NCBI GenBank assembly: GCA_021773555.1
Contig: JAJFKA010000031.1
Location: 1 to 64,000, forward strand
Reading direction: 5' to 3'
From: Gammaproteobacteria bacterium
GTDB taxonomy: Bacteria > Pseudomonadota > Gammaproteobacteria > Pseudomonadales > Azotimanducaceae
DNA: 64,000 nt
A program made the translations under genes and the position numbers. The notes under the pieces were generated by a model. That model was not told the DNA's origin. It searched no databases and was given only the letters and a program-made list of their open reading frames with translations. Numbering within the stretch: position 1 is the first letter of the stretch; every line of letters starts with the position of its first letter. Shown here piece by piece: positions 27,662 through 35,897 of this stretch.

Positions 27662-28644
27662 GCGAGATTACGATTCAGCCGCTCGAAGCAGGACACGCCG
27701 CCTCACTCATTGATTGCTTCCGGGCTTGCTACGGTGAGTCCTACCCCAACGATACCTTCTACAATCTCGAGAAACTTCAGGCGCAGATTCACTCCGGCGC
27801 CCTTCGCTCGGTGGTCGCCGTTATGCTCGATAAATCCGATCAGCCCGCCAGAGTCGTTGGCCATACGGGTCTGCGCGTGATGCATCCCGCCGCCCGGTCC
27901 GCTGAAGCAGGCAATACAGTTGTTGCGCCGGATATGCGTGGTCGCGGTCTGCTCGGGCAACTCGGTACCGCCCTCAGACAACGCACCATTGACGAAGGAT
28001 TTGCGGGTTATGTTCACTACCCAACCACCGCGCATGAAATAATGCAAAAGTCCGCGACCTCTGGCAGTGGGCGCGAAACCGGCATCATGTTGGGTTATAT
28101 CCCCGCCGAGACGGACTACAGCGACTTCGAAAAAAAGACCCCCGGAAGACTTGCCGCCACCATCGTTTACCAGCCTGTGACCGTCGCCCCTGCTGAGTCA
28201 ATTCTGGTTCCTGCCAGGTACCGGCATCTCATTGACTCACTCGCTCATTCCCTGTCCCTTACGCGAACAGTGAAAACCCTGTCATCCCGGCCCATTAACT
28301 CAAGTCGGATCGAAACGAGTAATAATCCGAAGCGAGGTTTGCGGAAGGTAACGGTACTTCAGGCCGGGCTCGATCTGGTAAGCCGAATCCAGGCGCTGCC
28401 CGGTGACTTTATCCACGTTGATCTGCCGATGGATGACCCAGGCATCGAGCGCGCGGCTGACGATCTTGCTGCCGCGGGCTTTGTTTATTGCGGCTGGTTA
28501 CCTGGATTTCGGCAATCCGATGTCCTGCGATTGCAGCGGGTTTCACCGGCTGATCAGCGAATTTTCCAACCAGATCTGGTCACTCCTGCCGCGAACCAGT
28601 TGCTGGCATTGATCACCGCAGAGCAACAGGCTTTTATTCATTAA
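27658..28644 (+). CDS. GNAT-family acyltransferase
   Basis: A 328-residue protein with a GNAT domain in the first half. The acetyl-CoA loop is clear in NTVVAPDMRGRGLLGQLGTALRQRTIDEGF. The upstream strands (VVAVMLDKSDQPARVVGHTGLRV) and the following HYPTTAHEIMQKSATSGSGRETGIMLGYI also fit. The C-terminal half (from about residue 190) looks like a second, degenerate GNAT-like unit (DLVSRIQALPGDFIHVDLPMDD, DDLAAAGFVYCGWLPGFRQSDVLRLQR). The TTG start overlaps the nitroreductase stop. The acceptor is unknown. Its stop overlaps by 11 bases the stop of the convergent FMN reductase gene. Confidence 0.75.
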   Translation: MSEITIQPLEAGHAASLIDCFRACYGESYPNDTFYNLEKLQAQIHSGALRSVVAVMLDKSDQPARVVGHTGLRVMHPAARSAEAGNTVVAPDMRGRGLLGQLGTALRQRTIDEGFAGYVHYPTTAHEIMQKSATSGSGRETGIMLGYIPAETDYSDFEKKTPGRLAATIVYQPVTVAPAESILVPARYRHLIDSLAHSLSLTRTVKTLSSRPINSSRIETSNNPKRGLRKVTVLQAGLDLVSRIQALPGDFIHVDLPMDDPGIERAADDLAAAGFVYCGWLPGFRQSDVLRLQRVSPADQRIFQPDLVTPAANQLLALITAEQQAFIH

Positions 28645-29212
28645 CAAAACGTTCATGGGTCAATCCGGTCCGGCGAATGCCGGATTCGAATGCCTGCAGC
28701 GATTTTTCCAAAGTTTCAACCAGCGCCTTGTCCTTGAGGATCTCATCCCTGCCCAGCTGTGTCCCCAGCAGCGGCAACGCAACGCAGGCTTCATCAATAA
28801 CCGCCGCGGACATGGTTTTCAGCACCAGCCGCAGCGCATTCTGGGCGTCGCTCGCCCGCGGTGAAGTGTTCAGCAGTGCGACCGGCAGATTAATGAATGC
28901 CTCCCCACCCACCAGCCAATCCAGCGCATTTTTCATCACACCGCTGATGCCGTGAGCGTACTCCGGACTGGCAATGACCAGACCATCGGCTCGTGAGACA
29001 GCCGATTTCAGTGCCACCACCGCCGGGATGATTTCATCCTCGCGGTCGGGATTAAAGAGTGGCAGGGATCCGGTCTGCTCAAAAATTCTGAATTCATGTT
29101 GCCCGGCGCACACGACTGCCATTGCTTCGAGACCGGCACGATTAAACGACTGCCTTCGTAAACTGCCCGCTAATCCTAATAAGTTGATCGCCGCCTTCTC
29201 CTGTCGCTGCAT
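28634..29212 (-). CDS. NADPH-dependent FMN reductase-like protein
   Basis: A 192-residue flavodoxin-fold protein. LLGLAGSLRRQSFNRAGLEAM is the phosphate-binding start and LVIASPEYAHGISGVMKNALDWLVGGEAFINLPVALLNTSPRA is the FMN/NADPH part of the FMN_red family. These enzymes reduce FMN or quinones, or, in a neighbourhood with monooxygenases, supply reduced flavin. It could serve the LLM oxidoreductase at 3.9 kb, though distance makes this a guess. It is convergent with the GNAT gene. Confidence 0.87.
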   Translation of the reverse strand: MQRQEKAAINLLGLAGSLRRQSFNRAGLEAMAVVCAGQHEFRIFEQTGSLPLFNPDREDEIIPAVVALKSAVSRADGLVIASPEYAHGISGVMKNALDWLVGGEAFINLPVALLNTSPRASDAQNALRLVLKTMSAAVIDEACVALPLLGTQLGRDEILKDKALVETLEKSLQAFESGIRRTGLTHERFVNE

Positions 29213-29292
29213 CGTTTTAACATAATCATCCGGCCCGAATAGCGCCTACTTAAGCAAACTCCGTCGTTCGAAGTGCCATCTCGAAGACTTTA

Positions 29293-29462
29293 GCGGAAGG
29301 TGCAGTGGTTCCTTTCCGCAGCCTTCAGGCCGGGCCGCGTTCGGATAGCGCCGAGCGCGTGGAGGAAGGGGGCCGCCATCGGACCCGCAGGGGCTTTCGA
29401 CCAAGTGAGGGAAGCTCGGAGAGCCGCAAGCCGCGTAGGAAAGGAACCACTGCACCTTCTGC
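29293..29462. repeat. 170-bp element with 25-base terminal inverted repeats (copy A)
   Basis: The ends 29293-29317 (GCGGAAGGTGCAGTGGTTCC and on) and 29438-29462 are reverse complements with one mismatch in 25. The inside is GC-rich and holds no gene. The right half, with about 30 further bases to its right (to about 29491), recurs in inverted orientation at 38.7 kb with few changes, so this is a dispersed family. No target duplication was seen. Structure and size suit a MITE or a large REP/BIME-like element. It lies between the start of the FMN reductase gene and the amidase gene. Confidence 0.8.
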
Positions 29463-29580
29463 GAAACATCCCCGGTTCACTGTTAAGTAAGTACCATTCT
29501 CATCCGGCCGGATTGCTTAACCCTGCCCTGGATAGCACAATCAGGCTCGCTGAGATGATAACTGCCCAGGAGTTCAAAGC

Positions 29581-31017
29581 GTGCCTACCGACGATACCCT
29601 TGTGTACACAACAGCCGTTGCGATGCGGCATATGTTGAAAACAAAAGAAATCTCCGCCGAGGAACTCCTCGGGGTACACCTTAAACGGATTGATTCCTGC
29701 AACGCCAGTGTCAATGCAATTGTCACCCTGGTACCCGATCATGCGCGCAGGCTCGCCCGGGAAATCGACCGCAAAATCCATCGGGGTGATGCACCCGGTC
29801 TGCTCGACGGACTGCCCGTTGTGCACAAGGATCTTTTTAATACACAAGGCATTCGCACCACCTACGGTTCACGTTTATACGAGCATCATGTCCCCGATGA
29901 AAACGCCCTGATTGTGCAACGAATTGTTGATGCAGGTGCAGTGACCCTGGGGAAATCCAATACACCTGAGTGGGGCGCAGGCTCGCAGACATTCAATGAG
30001 GTATTCGGCGCAACGGTGAATCCCTACGACCGGGACAGGACTTGCGGCGGCAGCTCTGGCGGAGCTGCTGTTGCCCTGGCCAGCGGCATGGTCCCCATCG
30101 CTGACGGCAGCGATATGGGCGGGTCTCTGCGTAATCCTGCGAACTTTTGCAATATCGTCGGTTTCCGGCCATCACCCGGCAGAGTGCCTGCGTTTCCGAA
30201 CGAGAATGGCTGGTTTACGCTACCGGTACCCGGCCCGATGGCGCGTACCGTGGAGGACTGCGCACTCCTGCTCGCTGCCATTGCCGGACCTGATTCACGC
30301 GTACCGATCTCGCTGGATATGCCTGGTCAGAATTTTACCGATCCGCTCAATCGAAACTTCAAGTCCTGCAAGCTGGCGTTCAGTTCGGATTTCGAAGGTC
30401 AACTGCCCGTGGCGCAGGCTGTTCAGAATATCATCAATGCCAGCGCCACGTTATTTGAGGAGATTGGCTGTGACGTCGAACTCGCATGCCCGGACTTCAC
30501 CGGCTCAGACTTTGTCTTCAAAACCTTACGTGCATGGTCGTTCGCTGCAACCCACGAGAAGAATATTGTGAAATCCAGACACTTATACAAAGACAGCATC
30601 ATCTGGAATATTGAACAGGGCCAGAAATTATCCGGCGCTGACATCGCTCAGGCCGAACGAGAGCGAACCCGGCTGTTCCGGCAGACCATGGCCTTTCTTG
30701 AGCACTATGATTTTCTGGTCCTGCCGGTATCGCAGGTTCCGCCGTTCCCGGTCAGCGCTGAATACCCGACGGAGATTGAAGGTATGCCGATGGAGACGTA
30801 CATCGACTGGATGAAATCCTGCTACTTCATCACCTGTACGGGATTACCCGCCATCTCAGTCCCCTGCGGTTTCACACCGGAAGGGCTCCCTGTGGGTGTG
30901 CAGATTATTGGGAAATACCACGATGACCTCGGCGTCCTGCAACTGGCCTACGCGTTCCAACAAGCTAACCCGGTCTGGAAACGGCATCCGGAATTCAACG
31001 GAGGCGCCCTTGACTAA
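29581..31017 (+). CDS. Amidase (amidase signature family)
   Basis: A 478-residue amidase with the Ser-cisSer-Lys triad visible: Lys83 in LPVVHKDLF, cis-Ser in CGGSSGGAAVALASGM (about 158), nucleophile Ser182 in DGSDMGGSLRNPA. It hydrolyses a carboxamide in the cytoplasm; the family includes GatA-like, aryl-amide and peptide amidases, and the substrate is not evident. No GatB or GatC is nearby, so this is not the tRNA amidotransferase. GTG 29581 with CAGGAG upstream is the start. The stop overlaps the next gene by eight bases, linking it to the threonine-synthase-like enzyme, with the VOC gene after that. Confidence 0.92.
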   Translation: MPTDDTLVYTTAVAMRHMLKTKEISAEELLGVHLKRIDSCNASVNAIVTLVPDHARRLAREIDRKIHRGDAPGLLDGLPVVHKDLFNTQGIRTTYGSRLYEHHVPDENALIVQRIVDAGAVTLGKSNTPEWGAGSQTFNEVFGATVNPYDRDRTCGGSSGGAAVALASGMVPIADGSDMGGSLRNPANFCNIVGFRPSPGRVPAFPNENGWFTLPVPGPMARTVEDCALLLAAIAGPDSRVPISLDMPGQNFTDPLNRNFKSCKLAFSSDFEGQLPVAQAVQNIINASATLFEEIGCDVELACPDFTGSDFVFKTLRAWSFAATHEKNIVKSRHLYKDSIIWNIEQGQKLSGADIAQAERERTRLFRQTMAFLEHYDFLVLPVSQVPPFPVSAEYPTEIEGMPMETYIDWMKSCYFITCTGLPAISVPCGFTPEGLPVGVQIIGKYHDDLGVLQLAYAFQQANPVWKRHPEFNGGALD

Positions 31018-32245
31018 CGCTTTGTTTGACGCAGAAACCTTCGTCACCCACCTTTCCTGCAGTGAGACAGGCAAACACTATCCGGCCGATCAGATTCATA
31101 ATTTGTCTGATACGGGTAAACCGCTGTTGGTTAACTATGACCTTAAACGCCTCGCATCAAATGTATCGAAAGCGCAAATCGCAACCCGTGCCCCGGAACT
31201 CTGGCGGTATCGCGAGTTCCTGCCGGTAAGAAACACGGCAAACATCGTCAGGTTGGGCGAGTTGATGACACCGCTGATTCCCAGTCAGTCATTGCAAAAC
31301 GCACTGTCGATGGAGAGCGTCCTCGTCAAAGACGAAGGACGTCTGCCGACCGGATCGTTCAAGGCCCGGGGAATCGCACTGGCAGTGTCCATGGCGAAAG
31401 AGCTGGGTATCACCCGAATGGCAATGCCGACCAATGGCAATGCCGGTGCTGCGCTCGCCGCTTACTGCACGCGGGCAGGCATCGAAAGTTTCGTTTTTTG
31501 TCCCGATGACACACCCCAGGTGAATATCAGGGAAATCGCTCTCCAGGGTGCCCAGACTTTCCAGGTTAACGGGCTGATTAATGACTGCGGCCGAATTGTT
31601 GGCGAGGGATGTGCTGCCACCGGTTGGTTCGATACTTCGACGCTCAAGGAGCCCTATCGAATCGAAGGCAAAAAAACCATGGGCCTGGAACTGGCAGAAC
31701 AACTCAACTGGCAGGTCCCCGATGTGATTTTATATCCCACGGGGGGTGGCACCGGTCTCATCGGGATGTGGAAAGCGTTCAACGAACTGGAAGCCATCGG
31801 CTGGATCGGCTCGAAACGACCACGTATGGTGGCAGTTCAGGCGAGCGGCTGCGCACCCATTGTCAAAGCCTTCGAAGAAAACAAGGACCATGCAGAACTC
31901 TGGTCCGATGCCACAACGCTTGCCGCGGGTATTCGAGTTCCCGCCGCCATCGGTGATTTCCTGATTCTCAATGCAGTTCGCGAGAGCGGCGGCTTCGCCA
32001 CGGCCGTGGACGATTCTGATATTCTCGAAACACAAACGCGAATCGCGCGGCAGGAAGGGTTATTGCTCTGCCCGGAAGGCGCTGCCACCGCGGCTGCGCT
32101 GGTTAAGGAAGTTGCCAGCGGCAGGATTCGCCGGGATGAGCAGGTCATTTTGTTTAATTGCGCCACCGGACTGAAGTATCCCATGCCCGGCGCAGAGCGG
32201 TTCGTCGACCGCTTTGAGCCCATCAACTATAAAGCCCTGTTGTGA
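31010..32245 (+). CDS. PLP-dependent threonine-synthase-like enzyme
   Basis: A fold-type II PLP enzyme of 411 residues. The PLP lysine is in DEGRLPTGSFKARGIAL, the phosphate loop in YPTGGGTGLIGMWKAF, and the N-terminal region (DLKRLASNVSK, PELWRYREFLPV, LGELMTPLIPS) is that of threonine synthase. It may make threonine from O-phosphohomoserine, but no homoserine kinase or dehydrogenase is near, and the partner amidase suggests a degradative ammonia-lyase or a beta-replacement instead. The TTG start at 31010 has GGAGG (31000-31004) at the right distance and overlaps the amidase stop; the frame open from 30896 lies inside the amidase gene. Confidence 0.82.
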   Translation: MTNALFDAETFVTHLSCSETGKHYPADQIHNLSDTGKPLLVNYDLKRLASNVSKAQIATRAPELWRYREFLPVRNTANIVRLGELMTPLIPSQSLQNALSMESVLVKDEGRLPTGSFKARGIALAVSMAKELGITRMAMPTNGNAGAALAAYCTRAGIESFVFCPDDTPQVNIREIALQGAQTFQVNGLINDCGRIVGEGCAATGWFDTSTLKEPYRIEGKKTMGLELAEQLNWQVPDVILYPTGGGTGLIGMWKAFNELEAIGWIGSKRPRMVAVQASGCAPIVKAFEENKDHAELWSDATTLAAGIRVPAAIGDFLILNAVRESGGFATAVDDSDILETQTRIARQEGLLLCPEGAATAAALVKEVASGRIRRDEQVILFNCATGLKYPMPGAERFVDRFEPINYKALL

Positions 32246-32273
32246 TCCATGCGGAGTTCAGGGAATAATCACC

Positions 32274-32702
32274 ATGAAAAACCCCGGGGTGAAGGTTATG
32301 AGTGAATGGCAGCTCGCACCGATACTTGGTGCAACCAATGTAAACGATACCGTTAACTGGTACTGCGACATGCTCGGATTCACCTGTGAGCATGGTGTCT
32401 ACCAGGGGGTCGGCGATGAAGGCGGTATCTACGGCATCATCCATCGGGATGGCATCCAGCTTCATATTCAGATTCGCCGCCGGGAAGTGCAACCACCGGA
32501 TCGCCAGACAATCGAATCGGAAGTGTACCTGTATGTGCAAGACGCAGTTGCCCTGGAGGATGAGTTTAAGTATCGCGGCGTCCCCATCCTTCGTGGCCTG
32601 ACAAAGGGCCCCAACTACGACCTGGAGGATTTTATTATCCAGGATCCGAACGGTAATCGGCTGATATTCGGATCACCCCCGTCGTCACCAGCCGGTCAGT
32701 GA
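32274..32702 (+). CDS. VOC-superfamily (glyoxalase/bleomycin-resistance) protein
   Basis: A 142-residue vicinal-oxygen-chelate protein: LAPILGATNVNDTVNWYCDMLGF opens the first beta-alpha-beta-beta-beta unit, GVQLH-like DGIQLHIQIRR follows, and LEDFIIQDPNGNRLIFG closes the second. The family includes glyoxalases, dioxygenases and antibiotic-binding proteins. The substrate cannot be told. It follows the amidase and threonine-synthase-like genes on the same strand and may finish that operon. ATG 32274 has AGGGA upstream; ATG 32298 is a possible later start. Confidence 0.82.
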   Translation: MKNPGVKVMSEWQLAPILGATNVNDTVNWYCDMLGFTCEHGVYQGVGDEGGIYGIIHRDGIQLHIQIRRREVQPPDRQTIESEVYLYVQDAVALEDEFKYRGVPILRGLTKGPNYDLEDFIIQDPNGNRLIFGSPPSSPAGQ

Positions 32703-32837
32703 GCGCCACGATCGCAGCTGCTCGATAGGGCCTGATCGTCCGGCGGCACAGGCCCGCAAAATCCTGAACTCCGGCCATGCCCGGAGGCCCGGATCACAAG
32801 CACCTCGTCTCACTCGCAGCGTTCGGGTATACTGACG

Positions 32838-32934
32838 CCGTCCTTAGGGGTGGTCGATATCGACCTGAGATTCTGGCTCGCCAGTAAACCCTAGAACCTG
32901 ATCCGGTTAGTACCGGCGTAGGAAAAGGAGACGT
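32838..32934 (+). promoter_or_regulatory. TPP riboswitch (THI element)
   Basis: The conserved TPP aptamer parts are in order: TTAGGGGTG (32844-32852), CTGAGA (32865-32870), ACCCTAGAACCTGAT (32888-32902) and CGGTTAGTACCGGCGTAGGA (32904-32922). CGTCCTT at the 5' side and AAGGAGACG at the 3' side can form P1. It lies 42 bases before the TonB receptor gene and senses thiamine pyrophosphate to repress the uptake operon when the vitamin is plentiful. Confidence 0.95.
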
Positions 32935-32945
32935 CCGAACAGTAA

Positions 32946-32975
32946 GGGTCTCTTTTCACCGAAACGGAGAGACCC
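32946..32975 (+). promoter_or_regulatory. Ribosome-site sequestering hairpin (riboswitch expression platform)
   Basis: GGGTCTCT (32946-32953) and AGAGACCC (32968-32975) form eight perfect base pairs that end at the base before the ATG. The Shine-Dalgarno GGAGA (32966-32970) lies in and beside this stem. The 3' strand of P1 (GGAGAC, 32927-32932) can instead pair with GTCTCT (32948-32953), which would open the ribosome site. No T-run follows, so control looks translational. Confidence 0.8.
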
Positions 32976-35033
32976 ATGAAGATTTTATTCCCGCCCCTGA
33001 TCCTGTGTCTGGCAAGCATCAATGCTTTCGCCAGTGATGAAGATGATGCCATCCCAGAGATAGTCGTCACAGCCGACTTCCGGGCCACACCCGAGTTCCA
33101 GACCGCATCAAGTCTGTCCATCATGACAGAAGAAATCATCAAGTCCCGTTCCGCGCAGCATTTTGAGGAACTGATTAACGCAATCCCGAATATGAATTAC
33201 GCCAGCGGTTCAAATCGTGCCCGTTTCTACCAGATTCGTGGTATTGGTGAGCGCAGCCAGTTTGTTGCACCCCTCAATTCATCGGTGGGATTTCTTATTG
33301 ACGGTGTCGACTTCAGCGGTGCCGCGAGCGCTGCCACACTCATGGACGTCCAGCAGGTCGAGGTTCTCAGAGGGCCCCAGGGAACGCGATACGGTGCCAA
33401 CGCCCTGGCCGGCCTGGTCAATGTGAAAACCCACGATCCTGCGCCAGATTTCGCGGCCAGCCTTAAACTGGCTGCCGCAGAATACGGTACGCAAACACTG
33501 GGGGGTATGGTTACCGGGCCACTCGGTGACCGCACCCAGGCCCGGCTGGTCGCCGAAAAGCACAAATCTGACGGGTATTACAGCAACGACTACCTGAACA
33601 CCGATACCAATAACGACCGGGATGAGCTGACGCTGCGCGGTAAATTCCTGTTCCAGCCTGACGATCAAACAGAGGTCTCGTTAACGCTCGCCCGGGTCGC
33701 AATCGACAACGGTTATGACAGTTTTAGCCTGGATAATACCCGTAGCACCTTGTCCGATGAACCGGGACATGACCGCCAGAATTCGAGGAGCGTCGCGGTG
33801 GAAGCGACCTGGGAAAAAGACAGGTTTAACCTGGTGACCTTGTTCAATCTCGCCAATTCTGACATTGAGTATGGTTATGATGAAGACTGGTCGTTTACCG
33901 GCATTCATCCCTTTGGATACACTTCCACCGACGACTATCGTCGTGACCGACAGACCAGAAGTGCCGAGATACGGCTGATCTCGAACGAGTCCTCTCGCCT
34001 GCTCGCGGGATCAACGGACTGGGTTGTTGGACTCTACACTTTGCGTAGCCAGGAAGATTTGGTCCGACAATACACTTTTCTTGCAGCCGACTTCACCAGC
34101 CAGTATGAGTTTGATACCACCGCGGTCTTCATTCAGCTCGACACGAGCATCAGTGACAATCTCGTACTTGCGACGGGGTTCAGGTTTGAGCGCCGGGATA
34201 CACATTATGCAAATTCTGACAGTGCCGGTTTTTCACCTGAAGACAATCAATGGGGGGGCAAAATCTCCCTTAACTATTTTCCCTCAGCTCATCTGATGAC
34301 CTACGCAAGTATCGCGCGGGGATACAAAGCCGGGGGATTTAATACCGAAGGTAGCCTCGATTTCGATTTGCGGGAGTTTGATGAAGAATATTTAATCGAA
34401 TACGAATTAGGTCTGAAGGCGCGAATTCCTGGAACGCTGGATGTTCGCGCGGCAGTTTTCTACGACGCTCGCCATGATCAGCAGGTTAAAAGTTCACTGG
34501 TCCGTCCCCGGGCTGACGGCAGCACAGCATTTATCGATTTCATTGGTAATGCCGCCGAGGGAACGAATAAAGGCATGGAGATTGAAGCCACCTGGTATTC
34601 CACACCTTTTCTTAACTTCAATATGAGCGTTGGTCTGCTGGAAGCAAAATTCGATCGCTATATCAATGAGTTTGGCGAGGACCTGTCAGGCCGGGACCAG
34701 GCGCAGGCACCGGCCTTTATGTATCATCTAACCGCCGCGTTCGAACGACACGGGTGGTTCGCGCAATTTTCTGTCGACGGCAAGGATTCATACTTTTTCT
34801 CCGACAGACACGCGGTGAAAAGCACCCGATTCGCTTTACTCAATGCCCGGGTTGGATATACCTCAGGCAAATGGAAACTGAGCCTCTGGGCACGCAACAT
34901 CAATGACAAAGACTATTTCATTCGTGCCTTCGGCAGCTTCGGAAATGATCCTCGGAAAGATTACGTAACAGAACCTTACTTCCAGTTTGGTGAGCCGCGA
35001 ATTGCCGGGGCGACACTGGAGATCAGCCTGTGA
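32976..35033 (+). CDS. TonB-dependent outer membrane receptor, likely for thiamine
   Basis: A 685-residue receptor with a signal peptide (ILFPPLILCLASINAFA), a TonB-box-like PEIVVTA, a plug domain (SAQHFEELINAIPNMNYASG, RFYQIRGIGERSQF, VGFLIDGVDFSG, QQVEVLRGPQGTRYGANALAGLVNVKT) and a long barrel ending in GEPRIAGATLEISL. Its place directly under a TPP riboswitch, ahead of a PnuC-type carrier and a kinase, indicates thiamine or a thiamine precursor as ligand. It should bring the ligand into the periplasm using TonB-ExbBD energy. Its stop overlaps the next start (GTGA), so the operon is tightly coupled. Confidence 0.92.
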   Translation: MKILFPPLILCLASINAFASDEDDAIPEIVVTADFRATPEFQTASSLSIMTEEIIKSRSAQHFEELINAIPNMNYASGSNRARFYQIRGIGERSQFVAPLNSSVGFLIDGVDFSGAASAATLMDVQQVEVLRGPQGTRYGANALAGLVNVKTHDPAPDFAASLKLAAAEYGTQTLGGMVTGPLGDRTQARLVAEKHKSDGYYSNDYLNTDTNNDRDELTLRGKFLFQPDDQTEVSLTLARVAIDNGYDSFSLDNTRSTLSDEPGHDRQNSRSVAVEATWEKDRFNLVTLFNLANSDIEYGYDEDWSFTGIHPFGYTSTDDYRRDRQTRSAEIRLISNESSRLLAGSTDWVVGLYTLRSQEDLVRQYTFLAADFTSQYEFDTTAVFIQLDTSISDNLVLATGFRFERRDTHYANSDSAGFSPEDNQWGGKISLNYFPSAHLMTYASIARGYKAGGFNTEGSLDFDLREFDEEYLIEYELGLKARIPGTLDVRAAVFYDARHDQQVKSSLVRPRADGSTAFIDFIGNAAEGTNKGMEIEATWYSTPFLNFNMSVGLLEAKFDRYINEFGEDLSGRDQAQAPAFMYHLTAAFERHGWFAQFSVDGKDSYFFSDRHAVKSTRFALLNARVGYTSGKWKLSLWARNINDKDYFIRAFGSFGNDPRKDYVTEPYFQFGEPRIAGATLEISL

Positions 35034-35290
35034 AGGTTTCTGTTGATATCAGCCTGTACCCACTGGCCGACGATTATATGCCTGTAGTAAAAACCTTCAT
35101 TGAGCGCATCCAGGGTCACGCCGGTATCACCGTGATTCGTACCGATCTCACCACTCAGCTCTACGGCGACTATGATCTGATTATGGACCTGCTGAAAACC
35201 GAAATGGAACTCAGTTGGGTAACGTTCGGTCCGGGTGCCTTCACGATAAAATATCTGCCCCAGGACCTGCGTGGCTTGAAAGATGAATGA
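35030..35290 (+). CDS. YkoF/MTH1187-like thiamine-binding protein
   Basis: An 86-residue protein with no signal peptide. VSVDISLYPLADDYMPVVKTFIERIQ and the later ELSWVTFGPGAFTIKYLP match the ferredoxin-like YkoF/MTH1187 family, whose members bind thiamine or hydroxymethylpyrimidine. It is probably cytoplasmic and may hand the vitamin on or buffer it. The GTG start overlaps the receptor stop, and its own stop overlaps the start of the PnuC gene by eight bases. Confidence 0.85.
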   Translation: MKVSVDISLYPLADDYMPVVKTFIERIQGHAGITVIRTDLTTQLYGDYDLIMDLLKTEMELSWVTFGPGAFTIKYLPQDLRGLKDE

Positions 35291-35897
35291 CCTGGTTGCG
35301 AGCGCTATCACAGAGTTGTTAACGCTCTCCTGGCTGGAATTGAGCGCCGTTGTATTCGCCATCATGTATCTGTTGCTGGCAGTGCGCGAACAGATCAGTT
35401 GCTGGTTCGCCGCGTTGATATCGTCCGCCATCTTTCTCGTTGTATTCTGGGAGGTCAGACTCTATATGGAATCTGCCCTGCAGATCTTCTACATGGCGAT
35501 GGCCGTCTACGGATGGTCCCAGTGGCGAGGAACAGGTGAGCATTCCTCTGGGTTAAAAATCACTACCTGGCGCACCCGACAACATTTGTTGGCGCTGGCA
35601 GTCATTGGCGCGGCAACATTTGTTTCCGGCAACCTTCTGCATCAGGGAAGCGACGCACGCTTACCATATCTCGATTCATTCACCACCTGGGCAAGTGTTA
35701 TTACCACCTTCATGGTTGCAAAAAAGATCCTGGAGAACTGGTATTACTGGCTTGTGATAGACTCAGTTTCCATCTTTCTGTATCTGGATCGTGGACTGTA
35801 TTTCACTGCCTTACTGTTTGCTTTTTACATCGTCATCATCATCTTTGGCTGGATCACGTGGCTCAAAATATACCAACAGTCACCAGCGACCGCCTGA
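35283..35897 (+). CDS. pnuC: PnuC-family transporter, thiamine-type (PnuT)
   Basis: A 204-residue inner membrane protein with about seven hydrophobic helices. Family marks are REQISCWFAALISSAIFLVVFW, MAMAVYGWSQWRG, FTTWASVITTFMVAKKILENWYYWLVIDSVSIFLYLDRGLYFTALLF. PnuC proteins move vitamins by facilitated diffusion, with trapping by phosphorylation inside. PnuC carriers under TPP riboswitches are taken as thiamine carriers (PnuT), and the kinase gene that overlaps its end by 40 bases is the expected trapping enzyme. Confidence 0.92.
   Translation: MNDLVASAITELLTLSWLELSAVVFAIMYLLLAVREQISCWFAALISSAIFLVVFWEVRLYMESALQIFYMAMAVYGWSQWRGTGEHSSGLKITTWRTRQHLLALAVIGAATFVSGNLLHQGSDARLPYLDSFTTWASVITTFMVAKKILENWYYWLVIDSVSIFLYLDRGLYFTALLFAFYIVIIIFGWITWLKIYQQSPATA

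Noticed and set aside
29305-29490. Protein-coding frame in the repeat (similar peptide also at 38.7 kb)
   Set aside because: The shared peptide comes from the repeat DNA itself; there is no ribosome site and copy B would use another strand and context.
30896-31009. Longer N-terminus for the threonine-synthase-like enzyme
   Set aside because: It lies within the amidase gene in another frame; TTG 31010 has a fitting ribosome site.
31010-32245. Naming the PLP enzyme thrC
   Set aside because: The fold is clear but there is no threonine pathway context, so the symbol is not supported.
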